DNA of 39,196 nt from an uncultured Muribaculaceae bacterium (GTDB lineage: Bacteria; Bacteroidota; Bacteroidia; Bacteroidales; Muribaculaceae), in the NCBI GenBank assembly GCA_910584905.1, contig CAJUCQ010000074.1, positions 1-39,196 of the forward strand. The letters run 5' to 3'. This document shows positions 16,412 through 25,337 of this stretch, piece after piece. The notes beneath the pieces were generated by a model. The model did not search any database. It was given only the letters and a program-made list of their open reading frames with translations, and was not told the DNA's origin. A program made the position numbers and the translations under genes. Numbering within the stretch: position 1 is the first letter of the stretch; every line of letters begins with the position of its first letter.

Positions 16412-16956
16412 GCACCAAACTCCCCGTGCAGGGCTTCGAAACGCGCGGCTATCGCCTCGCCGTGGCGGGCCATGCCCTGACGCACGCGTTCGAGCGTCTT
16501 GCGCTCGCAGGGGCGGGGCTTCGACCAGAAGCAGTCGGCATAGCAAATAAGGCGTTCGAGCAGGGTTTCGGGCATATATGAGCGGTCGGGAGGCAGAGGG
16601 AGCGAGAGGTGGCCAACTTCGTCAGCGGTGAGTCCGGCGCCGGTATGGCGCTCGGCAACGCGCGCATATTTCTCATCCACTCCCTCGCGGCGCAGGAGGT
16701 CGGCGCCGAGTATGCCGTGGCGGATGTATGGTTCGCTTCCGAAGCAGCCGATTCCTTCGGCATCCGTAAAGACGATGCCTATATCGTGGAGCATGGCCGC
16801 AGTGACGATTTCGTTTTCGTCAAGGTCAAGCTTCCTGCGGGCGGCTATGGCAAGGGCCTCGGCGGCGACCATGCGGCTGTGGGCAATCAAAATCCCGCGG
16901 ACTTCGGAGTCCGCGGGATAATACTTGTCGATAATGGTTCGGAAGTCAGTCATCAT
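16408..16956 (-). CDS. HD-domain (HDIG) predicted phosphohydrolase
   Basis: The product of about 182 residues has an HD fold metal site: H26 (AHSRMVAAEAL), the HD doublet H57-D58 in AAMLHDIGIVF, a later RHGILGADLLRREG and AERHTGAGLT. HD proteins of this type hydrolyse phosphate esters, but the substrate is unknown. The open frame reaches to 16992, but the ATG at 16956 overlaps the ilvE stop (ATGA) and gives the natural start MMTDFRTIIDKYYP. That makes it a coupled second gene of an ilvE operon. Its TAA overlaps the folK TAG on the other strand. Confidence 0.85.
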   Translation of the reverse strand: MMTDFRTIIDKYYPADSEVRGILIAHSRMVAAEALAIAARRKLDLDENEIVTAAMLHDIGIVFTDAEGIGCFGSEPYIRHGILGADLLRREGVDEKYARVAERHTGAGLTADEVGHLSLPLPPDRSYMPETLLERLICYADCFWSKPRPCERKTLERVRQGMARHGEAIAARFEALHGEFGA

Positions 16957-17993
16957 GCATTGACACGGTCTTCGCCGACGATGAAGTTCCATCCGTGGAT
17001 GTCGTCTTCGAGTCCGTAGCGGATTGCGTTGAGTTTTTCATAAAGAGCCGTTGTGACGGGGCCGGGTTTACCGTCGCGGGCCATGACATAGGTCTTGCCG
17101 GTGTCGAGGTCGTCGATGTTGCCTATCGGGGAGGCGACGGCGGCTGTGCCTATTGCAGCGGCCTCGGAACAGTCGGCGAGCTCTTCGACAAGAATGTGTC
17201 GACGCTCGACGGGGATGCCCATGTCCTCGCAGAGAGTCATCAGGCTCATGTTGGTAATCGAGGGTAGAATCGACTCGGATGCCGGAGTGATGTATTTTCC
17301 GTCCTTGACGGCAAAGAAATTGGCCGGGCCGCATTCATCGAGATATTTCTTTTCGAGGGGGTCGAGGAAGAGGATGGCTGAGTAGCCCTTATCGTGGGCT
17401 TCCTCGCCGGCGCGCATTGCTGCGGCGTAGTTGCCGCCGCACTTGAATTGGCCGGTGCCTTTGGGGGCAACGCGGTCGTGGGCGCGAGTGATGCAATAGT
17501 TCGACACGCCGAATCCTTGCTTGAAATAGGGTCCGACGGGCGTAACCATCACAATAAACATATACTCGGTAGCGGGCTTAACGCCGATTCTCGGCGAAAG
17601 GCCTATTTCGAGCGGACGGATATACAGCGACGCACCGCTTTCGTAAGGCGGAATGAAGCGTTCGTTTAGCTCCACGGCCATTACGCACATTTTATTGAAA
17701 ATCTCTTCCGGGACAGGCTCCATCATCAGGCCTTCAGCCGAACGGCGCATACGCTTGGCGTTTTCGTCCATTCTGAAAATGCGCACTTTTCCGTCCTTGC
17801 CGCGGAAAGCTTTCAGCCCCTCGAATATTTCCTGTCCGTAGTGGAGGCAGGTGGCGCCGATGTGGAGGCTGAGGGTTTCGGACTGGGTTACTTCAATTTC
17901 GCCCCATTTGCCGTCGCGGAATGTGCAACGGACGTTGTAGTCGGTAGGATAGTAGCCGAACGGTAACGCGGCCCAGTTTATATCTTCTTTCAT
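16953..17993 (-). CDS. ilvE: Branched-chain amino acid aminotransferase
   Basis: IlvE transfers amino groups between glutamate and the keto acids of leucine, isoleucine and valine, with PLP as cofactor, in the cytoplasm. The 346-residue protein is of the BCAT class II (eukaryote-like) length. It has LHYGQEIFEGLKAFR, SGASLYIRP, the PLP lysine K184 in GTGQFKCGGNYAAAM, and the cofactor-phosphate loop region IGTAAVASPIG. It has a well-formed promoter at 18048-18078 and is followed by an overlapping HD-domain gene. Confidence 0.95.
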   Translation of the reverse strand: MKEDINWAALPFGYYPTDYNVRCTFRDGKWGEIEVTQSETLSLHIGATCLHYGQEIFEGLKAFRGKDGKVRIFRMDENAKRMRRSAEGLMMEPVPEEIFNKMCVMAVELNERFIPPYESGASLYIRPLEIGLSPRIGVKPATEYMFIVMVTPVGPYFKQGFGVSNYCITRAHDRVAPKGTGQFKCGGNYAAAMRAGEEAHDKGYSAILFLDPLEKKYLDECGPANFFAVKDGKYITPASESILPSITNMSLMTLCEDMGIPVERRHILVEELADCSEAAAIGTAAVASPIGNIDDLDTGKTYVMARDGKPGPVTTALYEKLNAIRYGLEDDIHGWNFIVGEDRVNA

Positions 17994-18047
17994 TTCGTCA
18001 GAAAAGACCCGCCGGAGCGGAATGGAGAATAGCTTTTAAGATTAAGG

Positions 18048-18078
18048 CAAAATTAAGGATAAAAAGTGAGTAAAGCAA
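18048..18078 (-). promoter_or_regulatory. Promoter of ilvE
   Basis: On the minus strand TTG (18078-18076) and TAATTTTG (18055-18048) are 20 bases apart, matching the Bacteroidetes form. The ilvE ATG follows about 55 bases downstream at 17993. Confidence 0.65.
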
Positions 18079-18138
18079 GAAAAGCGAAAAAAACTGCACA
18101 GGGCCGTCGGATTCTATGCCGGGCAGAGGCCTGAAACA

Positions 18139-18168
18139 AAAGCGGACGCCCTCTCGGACATCCGCTTT
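18139..18168 (-). terminator. Terminator of the two-component operon
   Basis: On the minus strand AAAGCGGA (18168-18161) pairs with TCCGCTTT (18146-18139), followed by tgttt. It lies 157 bases past the histidine kinase stop and upstream of the ilvE promoter, so it separates the two transcripts. The sequence between it and 18325 shows no gene. Confidence 0.6.
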
Positions 18169-18324
18169 GTAAATAATGCGATAATGATTGGCTTTCGCCA
18201 AGTATATTCTATATTTTATGATTGGTCTATTAAGGCTAATTATGTCGGTTGACGATGCAAATTTACGACACGCATAATGCGTTTTTATTTCATCGGTGTT
18301 ACAATATGGTTACACATCGGTTTT

Positions 18325-19812
18325 TCACTCTTTTTTATATTTTGGAAGGGTGAATCGAAATTCGAGTCCTGAAATGCCGTCCTCGCGGTTCATGACTTCG
18401 ATGTCGCCGCCGTGGACGAGAATGCTGTTATGGACGATAGGGAGGCCGAGGCCCGTGCCGCCGGCTTTGCGGGTGCGCCCGGAGTCGACGCGGTAGAAGC
18501 GGTCGAAGAGGTGGGGAAGATGCTCGGGGCCGACGCCGATGCCATTGTCACGAAAAGCGAAATGATAGAATCCGCTGTCTTCGGAGGTCATCACAAGTTC
18601 GCACTCGGTGCCTTTGGAGTAGTTTGCCGCGTTCTTTGCGAGGTTGGTGATTACTCCGGCAAGGAGGTTGTAGTTGCCGTCGATAAAGCAGTCAGCAGGG
18701 ATTTTGTATTTGAATACGAGGCTTTTCAGCGCGCCGGATTCCTGAAGGTCGTTGGCTACGGAGAACACGAGGTCGTGGAAGTTGAGTTCTTCGGTGTTAA
18801 TGAGGTCACCGCCTTCGTCGAGTCTTGTGATGGCGGATACGTCGGCTATAAGATTGACGAGGCGGTTGACGTGCTCCTGTGCTTTTCTGAGGAAGTGTGT
18901 GCGCGATGCGGCGTCCATGTCGGGGTTGTCGACGATAGTGTCGAGATAGCCTTTGATGACGCCTATCGGGGTGCGGAGTTCGTGGTTGATGTTGTTTGTG
19001 AGCTGACGCTTGTTGCGTGCCCTCTCCTCGATTGCGCGCATGGCCACGGCGTGCTCTTCCTCGGTGCGGCGGGCGGCTTCGGCGCTTTGCCTGTAAAGCT
19101 CGACTATCTTGCGGGATATGTCGCCGAGTTCGTCGTGGGGGAAGTCGATGTCGCCCACGGGTTTTCCTTCGGCGGTGCGGGTGGCGAAGTCGCGCAGGTT
19201 GTTGATGTTGCGCCCGAAATAGCGGGTCGTGAAATACAGGAACACCGTCAGCGACACGGCTACGATGAACAGCGCGAGGAGGAACGTGTTGGTGCGGATG
19301 AAGAGGTCGCCTGACGGCCCGGCGATGGGGGCCATGGTATAGACTAGGAGGCGTCCGTCCTTGCTGACGTTTGCGGCGTAGAAGTTGCGCGTGTCGCTCC
19401 GTGGGTCGCGCTCGTATTCGTCATCGGCGGCACTGACCTGCCTTTCGTAGCTGAGGCCTGAGTTCATGGCGTTGGCCTTTGTGTACTGTTCGCGCGAGAG
19501 GCTTATGGGTTCGCCGTAGTTTTTAATCATCCGGCCGTCCTCGTATATGGTAACTCTGAGCGCGTCGTAGTCGGGGATATCGCGGAAATAGCTTGTGATA
19601 AAGCCGAGGAAGGCCGTGGGGTTGACGTTGTGTTCGTACTGGTCGATGATGCGCGCGTTAATCATGGCCAGCTGGCTTCGCAGCTGCCCCACCTGATATT
19701 CCCTCAGGTTGTTGTACTGCCAGGCGGCAAAGGCCACAATCATCACCCAAAGGGTGGTCACCATCGGGATAAATAGTTGCAGACGATAGCTAATACGCTT
19801 CTTTGAAGCCAT
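18325..19812 (-). CDS. Sensor histidine kinase
   Basis: The protein of about 495 residues is an inner-membrane sensor kinase. It has a first membrane segment near residues 12-32, an extracytoplasmic region of about 145 residues, a second membrane segment near 178-194, a HAMP-like linker, then the HisKA H box NNINHELRTPIGVIKGY with the phosphorylated H277, and the ATPase part with NLAKNAANYSKG (N box), FRDNGIGVG (G1) and GGTGLGLPIV (G2). I prefer the ATG at 19812. An ATG at 19836 would give a larger overlap with the regulator gene. The start overlaps the regulator stop by 23 bases. The signal it senses is not apparent. Confidence 0.92.
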   Translation of the reverse strand: MASKKRISYRLQLFIPMVTTLWVMIVAFAAWQYNNLREYQVGQLRSQLAMINARIIDQYEHNVNPTAFLGFITSYFRDIPDYDALRVTIYEDGRMIKNYGEPISLSREQYTKANAMNSGLSYERQVSAADDEYERDPRSDTRNFYAANVSKDGRLLVYTMAPIAGPSGDLFIRTNTFLLALFIVAVSLTVFLYFTTRYFGRNINNLRDFATRTAEGKPVGDIDFPHDELGDISRKIVELYRQSAEAARRTEEEHAVAMRAIEERARNKRQLTNNINHELRTPIGVIKGYLDTIVDNPDMDAASRTHFLRKAQEHVNRLVNLIADVSAITRLDEGGDLINTEELNFHDLVFSVANDLQESGALKSLVFKYKIPADCFIDGNYNLLAGVITNLAKNAANYSKGTECELVMTSEDSGFYHFAFRDNGIGVGPEHLPHLFDRFYRVDSGRTRKAGGTGLGLPIVHNSILVHGGDIEVMNREDGISGLEFRFTLPKYKKE

Positions 19813-20506
19813 ATCCGAAGCCTTGGCGCGTGACAATATTGTTTGAGTAGTCGCCTATTTTTCCGCGAAGGCGGGTGATGTTGGTGTCGATTGTGCGGTC
19901 GGAGACGACGACGTCGCCGCCCCATACTTTTTCTATGATTTCGGCGCGCGAGTATATGCGGTTGCGGTGTGTGAGGAAGTATAGGAGGAGGTCATACTCT
20001 TTGCGCGTGAGCTGTATTTCCCGGCCGTCGAGACGCACGGTCTTGTCGTTTCGGTCGATGCGCAGGCCTTTGTAGACGACGTCGGCCTCGAGATTTTCCT
20101 GCACGTCGGCCTCGACGACCGCGGCTGCCTGCTGTTTTGCCGCACGGCGCAGAAGGGCACGCACTCTCGCGAGGACTTCACCGATTACAAAGGGCTTCGT
20201 CACGTAGTCGTCTCCGCCGATATTGAGGCCCATGACTACGCAATCTTCGTCGGTCATGGCCGAGCAGAAGAGTATCGGGGTGTTTTCGGTATCGGTGACA
20301 TTGCGCACTCTTTTTGCGAAATCAAATCCGCTTAAGTGCTCCATCATAATATCGACAATAAAGAGCGAATATGATTTGAGATCCATGTCGAGGGCTTCTT
20401 CGGCGCTATATGCGGTGTCGACCTCATACCCCTCCTTTTCGAGGTTGAATTTGAGGATTTCACACAGCGCTTCCTCGTCGTCGATTACAAGTATCTTGGC
20501 GTTCAT
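19790..20506 (-). CDS. OmpR/PhoB-family response regulator
   Basis: The 238-residue protein has a receiver domain with acidic residues D9-D10, the phosphorylation site D52 (FIVDIMM) and K104 (YVTKPF). A winged-helix DNA-binding domain follows, with LTRKEYDLLLYFLTHRNRIYSRAEIIEKVW split over its helices and the typical end RTIDTNITRLRGKIG and VTRQGFGYGF. It is the first gene of the pair with the downstream kinase. It does not look like RprY of Bacteroides. The pair lies about 1.8 kb from the sus-like locus on the opposite strand, but nothing in the sequence shows that it controls that locus. Confidence 0.93.
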   Translation of the reverse strand: MNAKILVIDDEEALCEILKFNLEKEGYEVDTAYSAEEALDMDLKSYSLFIVDIMMEHLSGFDFAKRVRNVTDTENTPILFCSAMTDEDCVVMGLNIGGDDYVTKPFVIGEVLARVRALLRRAAKQQAAAVVEADVQENLEADVVYKGLRIDRNDKTVRLDGREIQLTRKEYDLLLYFLTHRNRIYSRAEIIEKVWGGDVVVSDRTIDTNITRLRGKIGDYSNNIVTRQGFGYGFKEAY

Positions 20507-20818
20507 ATGAGTCGTTGATGTAATTACAGCTACTAAATTACGAATTTTGCGGCGAGTTTTGAGTTAAAATTAGTTAAATCAACTGTATCACTAAAACTTT
20601 ACGGCCAAGTCGGGCGTATTATAATCAAACAAGTATTTGCACTGTGTTTTTTCATGGTAATAGATTTAAGGCTAATGATTGTCGGTTGTCGTGAGACAAC
20701 CGATTGTTTTTTAATTGCTTCGCAGGCAGATGCGTAAAAAGTTGCCAATTCGTGCCTCATTTTGGAGCGTTTTTGATAATTTTGCAACGTCAATATTCCC
20801 AAGCCCATATTTATCAAT
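20507..20818. other. Divergent spacer between the response regulator and the glycosyltransferase
   Basis: The spacer is AT-rich and holds an orphan plus-strand terminator (20682-20712) and a TAATTTTG box at 20777-20784 that is probably the downstream promoter element for the glycosyltransferase gene (start 20819). No matching TTTG was seen upstream at the normal distance. The minus-strand frame of 72 codons here has no protein-like features. Confidence 0.45.
20682..20712 (+). terminator. Orphan plus-strand terminator, possible small RNA end
   Basis: TCGGTTGTC (20682-20690) and GACAACCGA (20695-20703) form a 9-base-pair stem with a gtga loop, followed by ttg and six T (20707-20712). No plus-strand gene precedes it within this spacer, since the response regulator runs the other way. 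Confidence 0.6.
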
Positions 20819-22003
20819 ATGCTTTACTTCAGCCCTGACATCCCGCGCGAAGCGCTCCTTCTTCTTGCGCCTGCCGTATTATGTATAATCTCCGTCGGCC
20901 TCATTTATCTTTTCCGGACGCGGACGGTCATCCGCGCAGTCGAGGCGGCGTCGCTCCCACGGGCCGAGGACACGGCCCCGCGCGAGGCTGTGTCGGTGAT
21001 TGTCTACTCACAGGACGACCCCGAGAATCTTGAGAGCATCCTTCACTCGCTTCTGCGGCAGGACTATGGCGCTCCATACGAAATAATTGTCGTCAACGAG
21101 GGGGAGAGCCCCGACGTACGCGACGTCGTAAGCATGCTGAGGGCTACGCACTCGAATCTGTATCTTACGTCGACGCCCGACGGCGTGCGCAATCTCAGCC
21201 GCAAGAAGCTCGGCATCACTCTCGGCGTAAAGGCGGCGCGCTACGGCGTCGTGGCGCTTACGACCACGGCTGTCGACATCCCGTCGGAGCGATGGCTCAG
21301 CGCGCTGATGAGCAATTTCCGGCCCGACTCGCCGACGGGCGTCGTTCTGGGCTTCGCGGCTATCGATCCCTCCGAGGACAACGAGCGCGGCAAGCGCCGC
21401 CGCGCCTTCGATTTCGTGGCCGAAAGCGTGCGCTGGCTTGCCCCGGCTCTTGCGGGCAAACCGTTCAGGGGTGTCGAATACAATCTTGCCTACCGCAAAG
21501 AGCTTTTTCTTCGCAACAGCGGTTTTGCGCGCTCGCTCAATCTCCACTACGGCGACGACGACATCTTTATCAGCGAAATCGCCACGGGCAGAAACACGGC
21601 AGTCGAGCTATCGCCAGATTCGCTCGTATATCTCCGCCACGGCAATTCGCCGCGACTTTTCCTTGAGCGGATGGTGCGTCGGTGCTTCACCGAGAGTTTC
21701 ATAAGCCGCAGGCCCTTCTTCCTTGCGTCGCTTACGGGCTGGCTCCAGTTGCTGGCTCTCGGCCTCGGGGTTGCGGCCGCAGTCATTTCGCGCGACAATC
21801 TCTTTGCCGCGGTCGTCACCGGGGTAGTGATGCTGCTGGCATGGACAATGGATATCCTCGTGTGGCGCGCGGCCATGCGCGCCCTGCGTTCGCGGCGTCT
21901 GTGCTTCAGCCTGCCGTGGCTGAGCATGACTTATCCTATACGCAAGATTGCATATCTGCTGAGGTCGCGGATGGGCCGACAACGCAAATACACGTGGAAC
22001 TGA
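20819..22003 (+). CDS. Membrane-bound family 2 glycosyltransferase
   Basis: The 394-residue protein has an N-terminal membrane segment (LLLLAPAVLCIISVGLIYLF), then a GT2-type catalytic domain: SVIVYSQDDPENLESILHSLLRQDY, YEIIVVNEGESPD, a region TTAVDIPSERW in place of the usual DxD, and YGDDDIFISEIA as the likely acceptor-side acidic motif. Two or more further hydrophobic segments lie at the C-terminus (about 295-355). Such enzymes use nucleotide sugars at the inner membrane to build surface polysaccharides or glycolipids. The product is unknown. It stands alone, with its own terminator, just before the sus-like locus. Confidence 0.82.
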   Translation: MLYFSPDIPREALLLLAPAVLCIISVGLIYLFRTRTVIRAVEAASLPRAEDTAPREAVSVIVYSQDDPENLESILHSLLRQDYGAPYEIIVVNEGESPDVRDVVSMLRATHSNLYLTSTPDGVRNLSRKKLGITLGVKAARYGVVALTTTAVDIPSERWLSALMSNFRPDSPTGVVLGFAAIDPSEDNERGKRRRAFDFVAESVRWLAPALAGKPFRGVEYNLAYRKELFLRNSGFARSLNLHYGDDDIFISEIATGRNTAVELSPDSLVYLRHGNSPRLFLERMVRRCFTESFISRRPFFLASLTGWLQLLALGLGVAAAVISRDNLFAAVVTGVVMLLAWTMDILVWRAAMRALRSRRLCFSLPWLSMTYPIRKIAYLLRSRMGRQRKYTWN

Positions 22004-22033
22004 TCCGCACCACCCCCGCTGCTCCCGGCGGCG

Positions 22034-22074
22034 AAAAGCGACCTGACAGCCTGTGCTCCGTCAGGCCGCTTTTT
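22034..22074 (+). terminator. Terminator after the glycosyltransferase gene
   Basis: AAAAGCG-A-CCTGAC (22034-22047) pairs with GTCAGG-C-CGCTTTT (22060-22073), followed by further T. It lies 31 bases past the stop codon. Confidence 0.75.
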
Positions 22075-22331
22075 CACTCCACGATGCAAAACAAGGCGTT
22101 GCATCGGCAAAAAAGTCCTCGAAAACTATTAGATTTTTTTCGCGAAGCTGCGCCAACACGCATCTATTACACAGGCGATTAACACTTTTAAGAATTTAGA
22201 TTAGCCTTTGAGGGGCTTGTGTTCTTGTTAAAACTTTTGAAAATTTGCACTTGAGAAAATCCCGAAGGGGGATAATCCGCCATGCAAATAAACAAACCAA
22301 TCAACATTAACACAACTCCATCATCCAAACC
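22075..22331 (+). other. Leader region of the sus-like locus
   Basis: The 257 bases before SusC hold no gene. They are AT-rich from about 22120. I did not find an exact TAnnTTTG box. The closest is ttagcctttg near 22200 with one extra base. The promoter of this locus may therefore need an activator, as sus-type loci usually do. Confidence 0.4.
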
Positions 22332-25295
22332 ATGAAACAAGCACCAAGGAACCTCCGGGCTCTCGCCTTTGCCCTTATAGGCATCTGCGCGCTCGCGTTG
22401 TCGCCGAGTCTGCGGGCCGCCGCGCTGAGCGTGACGGGCACAGTGACCGACCCCACAGGCGAAGCACTCATCGGCGTTAGCGTCACCGTCAAGGGACAAA
22501 ACACCGGCGTAACCACCGACATCGACGGCAACTACAGCCTCACGTCCGTGGCCGACAACGCAACTCTCGTATTTTCCTACGTCGGCTTCAAGGCCGTTGA
22601 AGAACCCGTGCGCGGACGCACGAAAATAGACGTGGTCATGTATGAGGACAACGAACTTCTCGACGAAGTGGTTGTCGTCGGCTACGGCTCTCTCAGCCGC
22701 AAAGAGCTCTCAAGCTCCATCGTTCAGGTCAACAAGGACGACTTCCAGCAGGGCGCCATGAACAACGCCATGGAAATGCTCTCGGGCAAGGTTGCCGGTC
22801 TGAACGTCGCCACCACGGCAGCGGCCAATCCCAACGGCTCGTCGGACCTTCAGGTTCGCGGCGCCACATCCATCAGCGCCGGTAACGGCCCGCTGATTGT
22901 GATTGACGGCGTGGCCGGCGGCGACATCCGCACCCTCGCGCCTCAGGATATCGAATCGATGTCGGTGCTTAAGGACGCCGCCTCCGCGGCCATCTACGGC
23001 ACACGCGGCGCCAACGGCGTAATCCTTATTACCACGAAGAAGGGCACCGGCGACGACGGCGGCCGCCCCGTAATCACCTACGACAGCTACGCGTCGATGG
23101 GCATAGCCAAAGACCGCCCCGAAGTGCTCTCGCCCGAAGAATGGCGACGCAGCCGCCGCGGCAACGACTACGGCTATTCCACCGACTGGTATGACCTCAT
23201 CACTCGCAAATACTCCTACGACACCAACCAGTATCTCGCCATCGACGGCTCGCTCAAGGACGGCGGCTACTACAGCGCTTCAATCAACTACAAGCGTGCC
23301 AATGGCCTTGACATCGTGAGCAAACGCGAGGAGTTCGGCGGCCGCGCCGCTGTCAGCGCCAACACTCTCGACAGCCACCTGCGTATCTCCGCAAGCCTCA
23401 ACGCCCGCAAGGTCAAAGAAGACTGGGGCGATGACGGCATGTTCGACACGGCTCTCGGCCTGAACCCGACCCTGCCCGTGTACAACGAAGACGGCTCGTT
23501 CTACCAGCCGACCTCGCCGACTGATATACGCAACCCGGTGCAACAGCTGACGGTGAACACCTCGCAGGGCAACCGCACCTATCTCCTTGGCACAGCCGAC
23601 GCCAAATACAGCATCTGGCACAATGACAAGCACAGCGTGAGCACGACGCTCTCCTACTCCTACAACTACAACGACCTCAAGAGCGACTACTACACGCCTT
23701 CGACTTCGGGCGAATCGTACTGGGGCGGTTACGCCGGCCGCGCGAGCATCACCTACCAGAAGTGGTGGACCAACTCGCTTGAGTGGATCGGCAACTACAG
23801 CTTCGTAAGCGGCGACCACGACTTCAAATTTGTCGGCGGCTACAGCTACGAGCGCTCCAACTGGGAACAGATGTTCCAGCAGAACAACAACTTCACCTTC
23901 GACAATCCCCTCTGGCACGGCATCGGCTCGGGTTCGTATCTGACCGAAGGCAAGGCCGTGATGTACGCAGGCAAGAGCGAATCTACGCTCGTCGGCTTCT
24001 TCGGCCGCGCCAACTACAACTGGCGCAGCATGATCATCGCTTCGGCCTCGCTTCGCTACGAAGGCTCGACCAAGTTCGGCGCCGACAAAAAGTGGGGTTA
24101 CTTCCCCGCCGCGTCGATTGCATGGGAAATGGCCCGCGCTCCCTTCATGGAGCAGTACGGCCACATCGTCCAAAGCCTTAAGCCTCGCTTCTCTTACGGC
24201 GTGACCGGCCGCAGCGACTTCAACGCCTACCAGTCGCTTGCCACCTACACCTCCAACGGCAACTATCTCATCGACGGCAACTGGACCACGGGCTACCGCC
24301 CCTCCAACAACGCCAATCCCCAGCTCGGGTGGGAAAAGAGCACCAGCGCCAACTACGGCATCGACTTTATGCTCTGGAACCGCTTCTACGGGTCAGTCGA
24401 GTACTTCGACCGCCGTTCGCAGGACCTCCTCTACAACTACACGGCGCCTCAGCCTCCGTTCGTATATTCGACCATCCTCGTGAACGTCGGCACGACTAAA
24501 AACACCGGCGTCGAGCTCAGCCTCACGGGCGATGTCGTGGTCGACGGTCCGGTAAAATACACCACCGGCATCAACTACTCCTACGGCACGACCAAGCTGA
24601 CGAAGCTCTCGAACGACGTATATCAGGCGTCGTACCTCGACCTCTATCAGAAGCCGGGCGCTGGCACGAGCGAATACTTCTTCCGCGTTCAGGAAGGCGG
24701 CAAAGTGGGTCAGTTCTACGGCTACGAATACGCCGGCTACGACTCCGACAACAACATGCTCGTCTACAACGCCGACGGCGAGAAGGTGCAGGCCTCCAGC
24801 GCCGACCCCAACGACAAGCGCTATATCGGCAACGGCACGCCGTCGCACTTCCTCTCATGGAACAACACCATCCGCTGGAACAACTTCGACCTCGGCATCG
24901 CCTTCCGCGGCGCCTTCGGGTTCGAGATTTTCAACATGCGCCGCTACGGCATGGGGCTTCAGGGCTCCGGCTCTGACAATGTGCTCCGCAGCGCATATCT
25001 CAAGGACCGCGACGTCCACACCGGCGGCGGCGTCATCTCCAGCTACTTCCTCGAGAAGGGCGACTACTTCAAGCTCGACAACGTGACGCTTGGCTACACG
25101 GTGCCTCTCCGCAGCAAGCTCGTCGAGAATCTTCGCCTCTACGTTTCGGCCAAGAACCTCTTCACCATCACCGGCTATAGCGGCAACGACCCGTCGATTG
25201 TCACCTCTACGGGCATCACTCCGGGCGTGGACGTCAACAGCGCCTACCCCTCGGCCACACAGCTGAGCTTCGGTGTAACACTCCGCTTCCGTTAA
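22332..25295 (+). CDS. SusC-type TonB-dependent outer-membrane glycan importer
   Basis: SusC proteins import oligosaccharides across the outer membrane using energy from TonB. The 987-residue protein has a signal peptide ending near LRAAA, a carboxypeptidase-regulatory-like domain (VTGTVTDPTGEALIGVSVTV to VVMYEDNE, about 35-110), the TonB box region DEVVVVGYG, the plug domain with LQVRGATSISAGNGPLIVIDG and IYGTRGANGVILITTKKG, and a C-terminal 22-strand barrel ending LSFGVTLRFR. It has no STN signalling domain, so regulation through an anti-sigma factor is unlikely. It is the first gene of the locus and is 42 bases before SusD. Confidence 0.95.
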   Translation: MKQAPRNLRALAFALIGICALALSPSLRAAALSVTGTVTDPTGEALIGVSVTVKGQNTGVTTDIDGNYSLTSVADNATLVFSYVGFKAVEEPVRGRTKIDVVMYEDNELLDEVVVVGYGSLSRKELSSSIVQVNKDDFQQGAMNNAMEMLSGKVAGLNVATTAAANPNGSSDLQVRGATSISAGNGPLIVIDGVAGGDIRTLAPQDIESMSVLKDAASAAIYGTRGANGVILITTKKGTGDDGGRPVITYDSYASMGIAKDRPEVLSPEEWRRSRRGNDYGYSTDWYDLITRKYSYDTNQYLAIDGSLKDGGYYSASINYKRANGLDIVSKREEFGGRAAVSANTLDSHLRISASLNARKVKEDWGDDGMFDTALGLNPTLPVYNEDGSFYQPTSPTDIRNPVQQLTVNTSQGNRTYLLGTADAKYSIWHNDKHSVSTTLSYSYNYNDLKSDYYTPSTSGESYWGGYAGRASITYQKWWTNSLEWIGNYSFVSGDHDFKFVGGYSYERSNWEQMFQQNNNFTFDNPLWHGIGSGSYLTEGKAVMYAGKSESTLVGFFGRANYNWRSMIIASASLRYEGSTKFGADKKWGYFPAASIAWEMARAPFMEQYGHIVQSLKPRFSYGVTGRSDFNAYQSLATYTSNGNYLIDGNWTTGYRPSNNANPQLGWEKSTSANYGIDFMLWNRFYGSVEYFDRRSQDLLYNYTAPQPPFVYSTILVNVGTTKNTGVELSLTGDVVVDGPVKYTTGINYSYGTTKLTKLSNDVYQASYLDLYQKPGAGTSEYFFRVQEGGKVGQFYGYEYAGYDSDNNMLVYNADGEKVQASSADPNDKRYIGNGTPSHFLSWNNTIRWNNFDLGIAFRGAFGFEIFNMRRYGMGLQGSGSDNVLRSAYLKDRDVHTGGGVISSYFLEKGDYFKLDNVTLGYTVPLRSKLVENLRLYVSAKNLFTITGYSGNDPSIVTSTGITPGVDVNSAYPSATQLSFGVTLRFR

Positions 25296-25337
25296 CACAA
25301 GGCGATTACGGTCAACCCTCAAAAACGAAAAAAATCA

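Noticed and set aside
17998..18201. 67-codon minus-strand frame before ilvE
   Set aside because: It spans the ilvE promoter and a terminator, so it is not likely to be translated.
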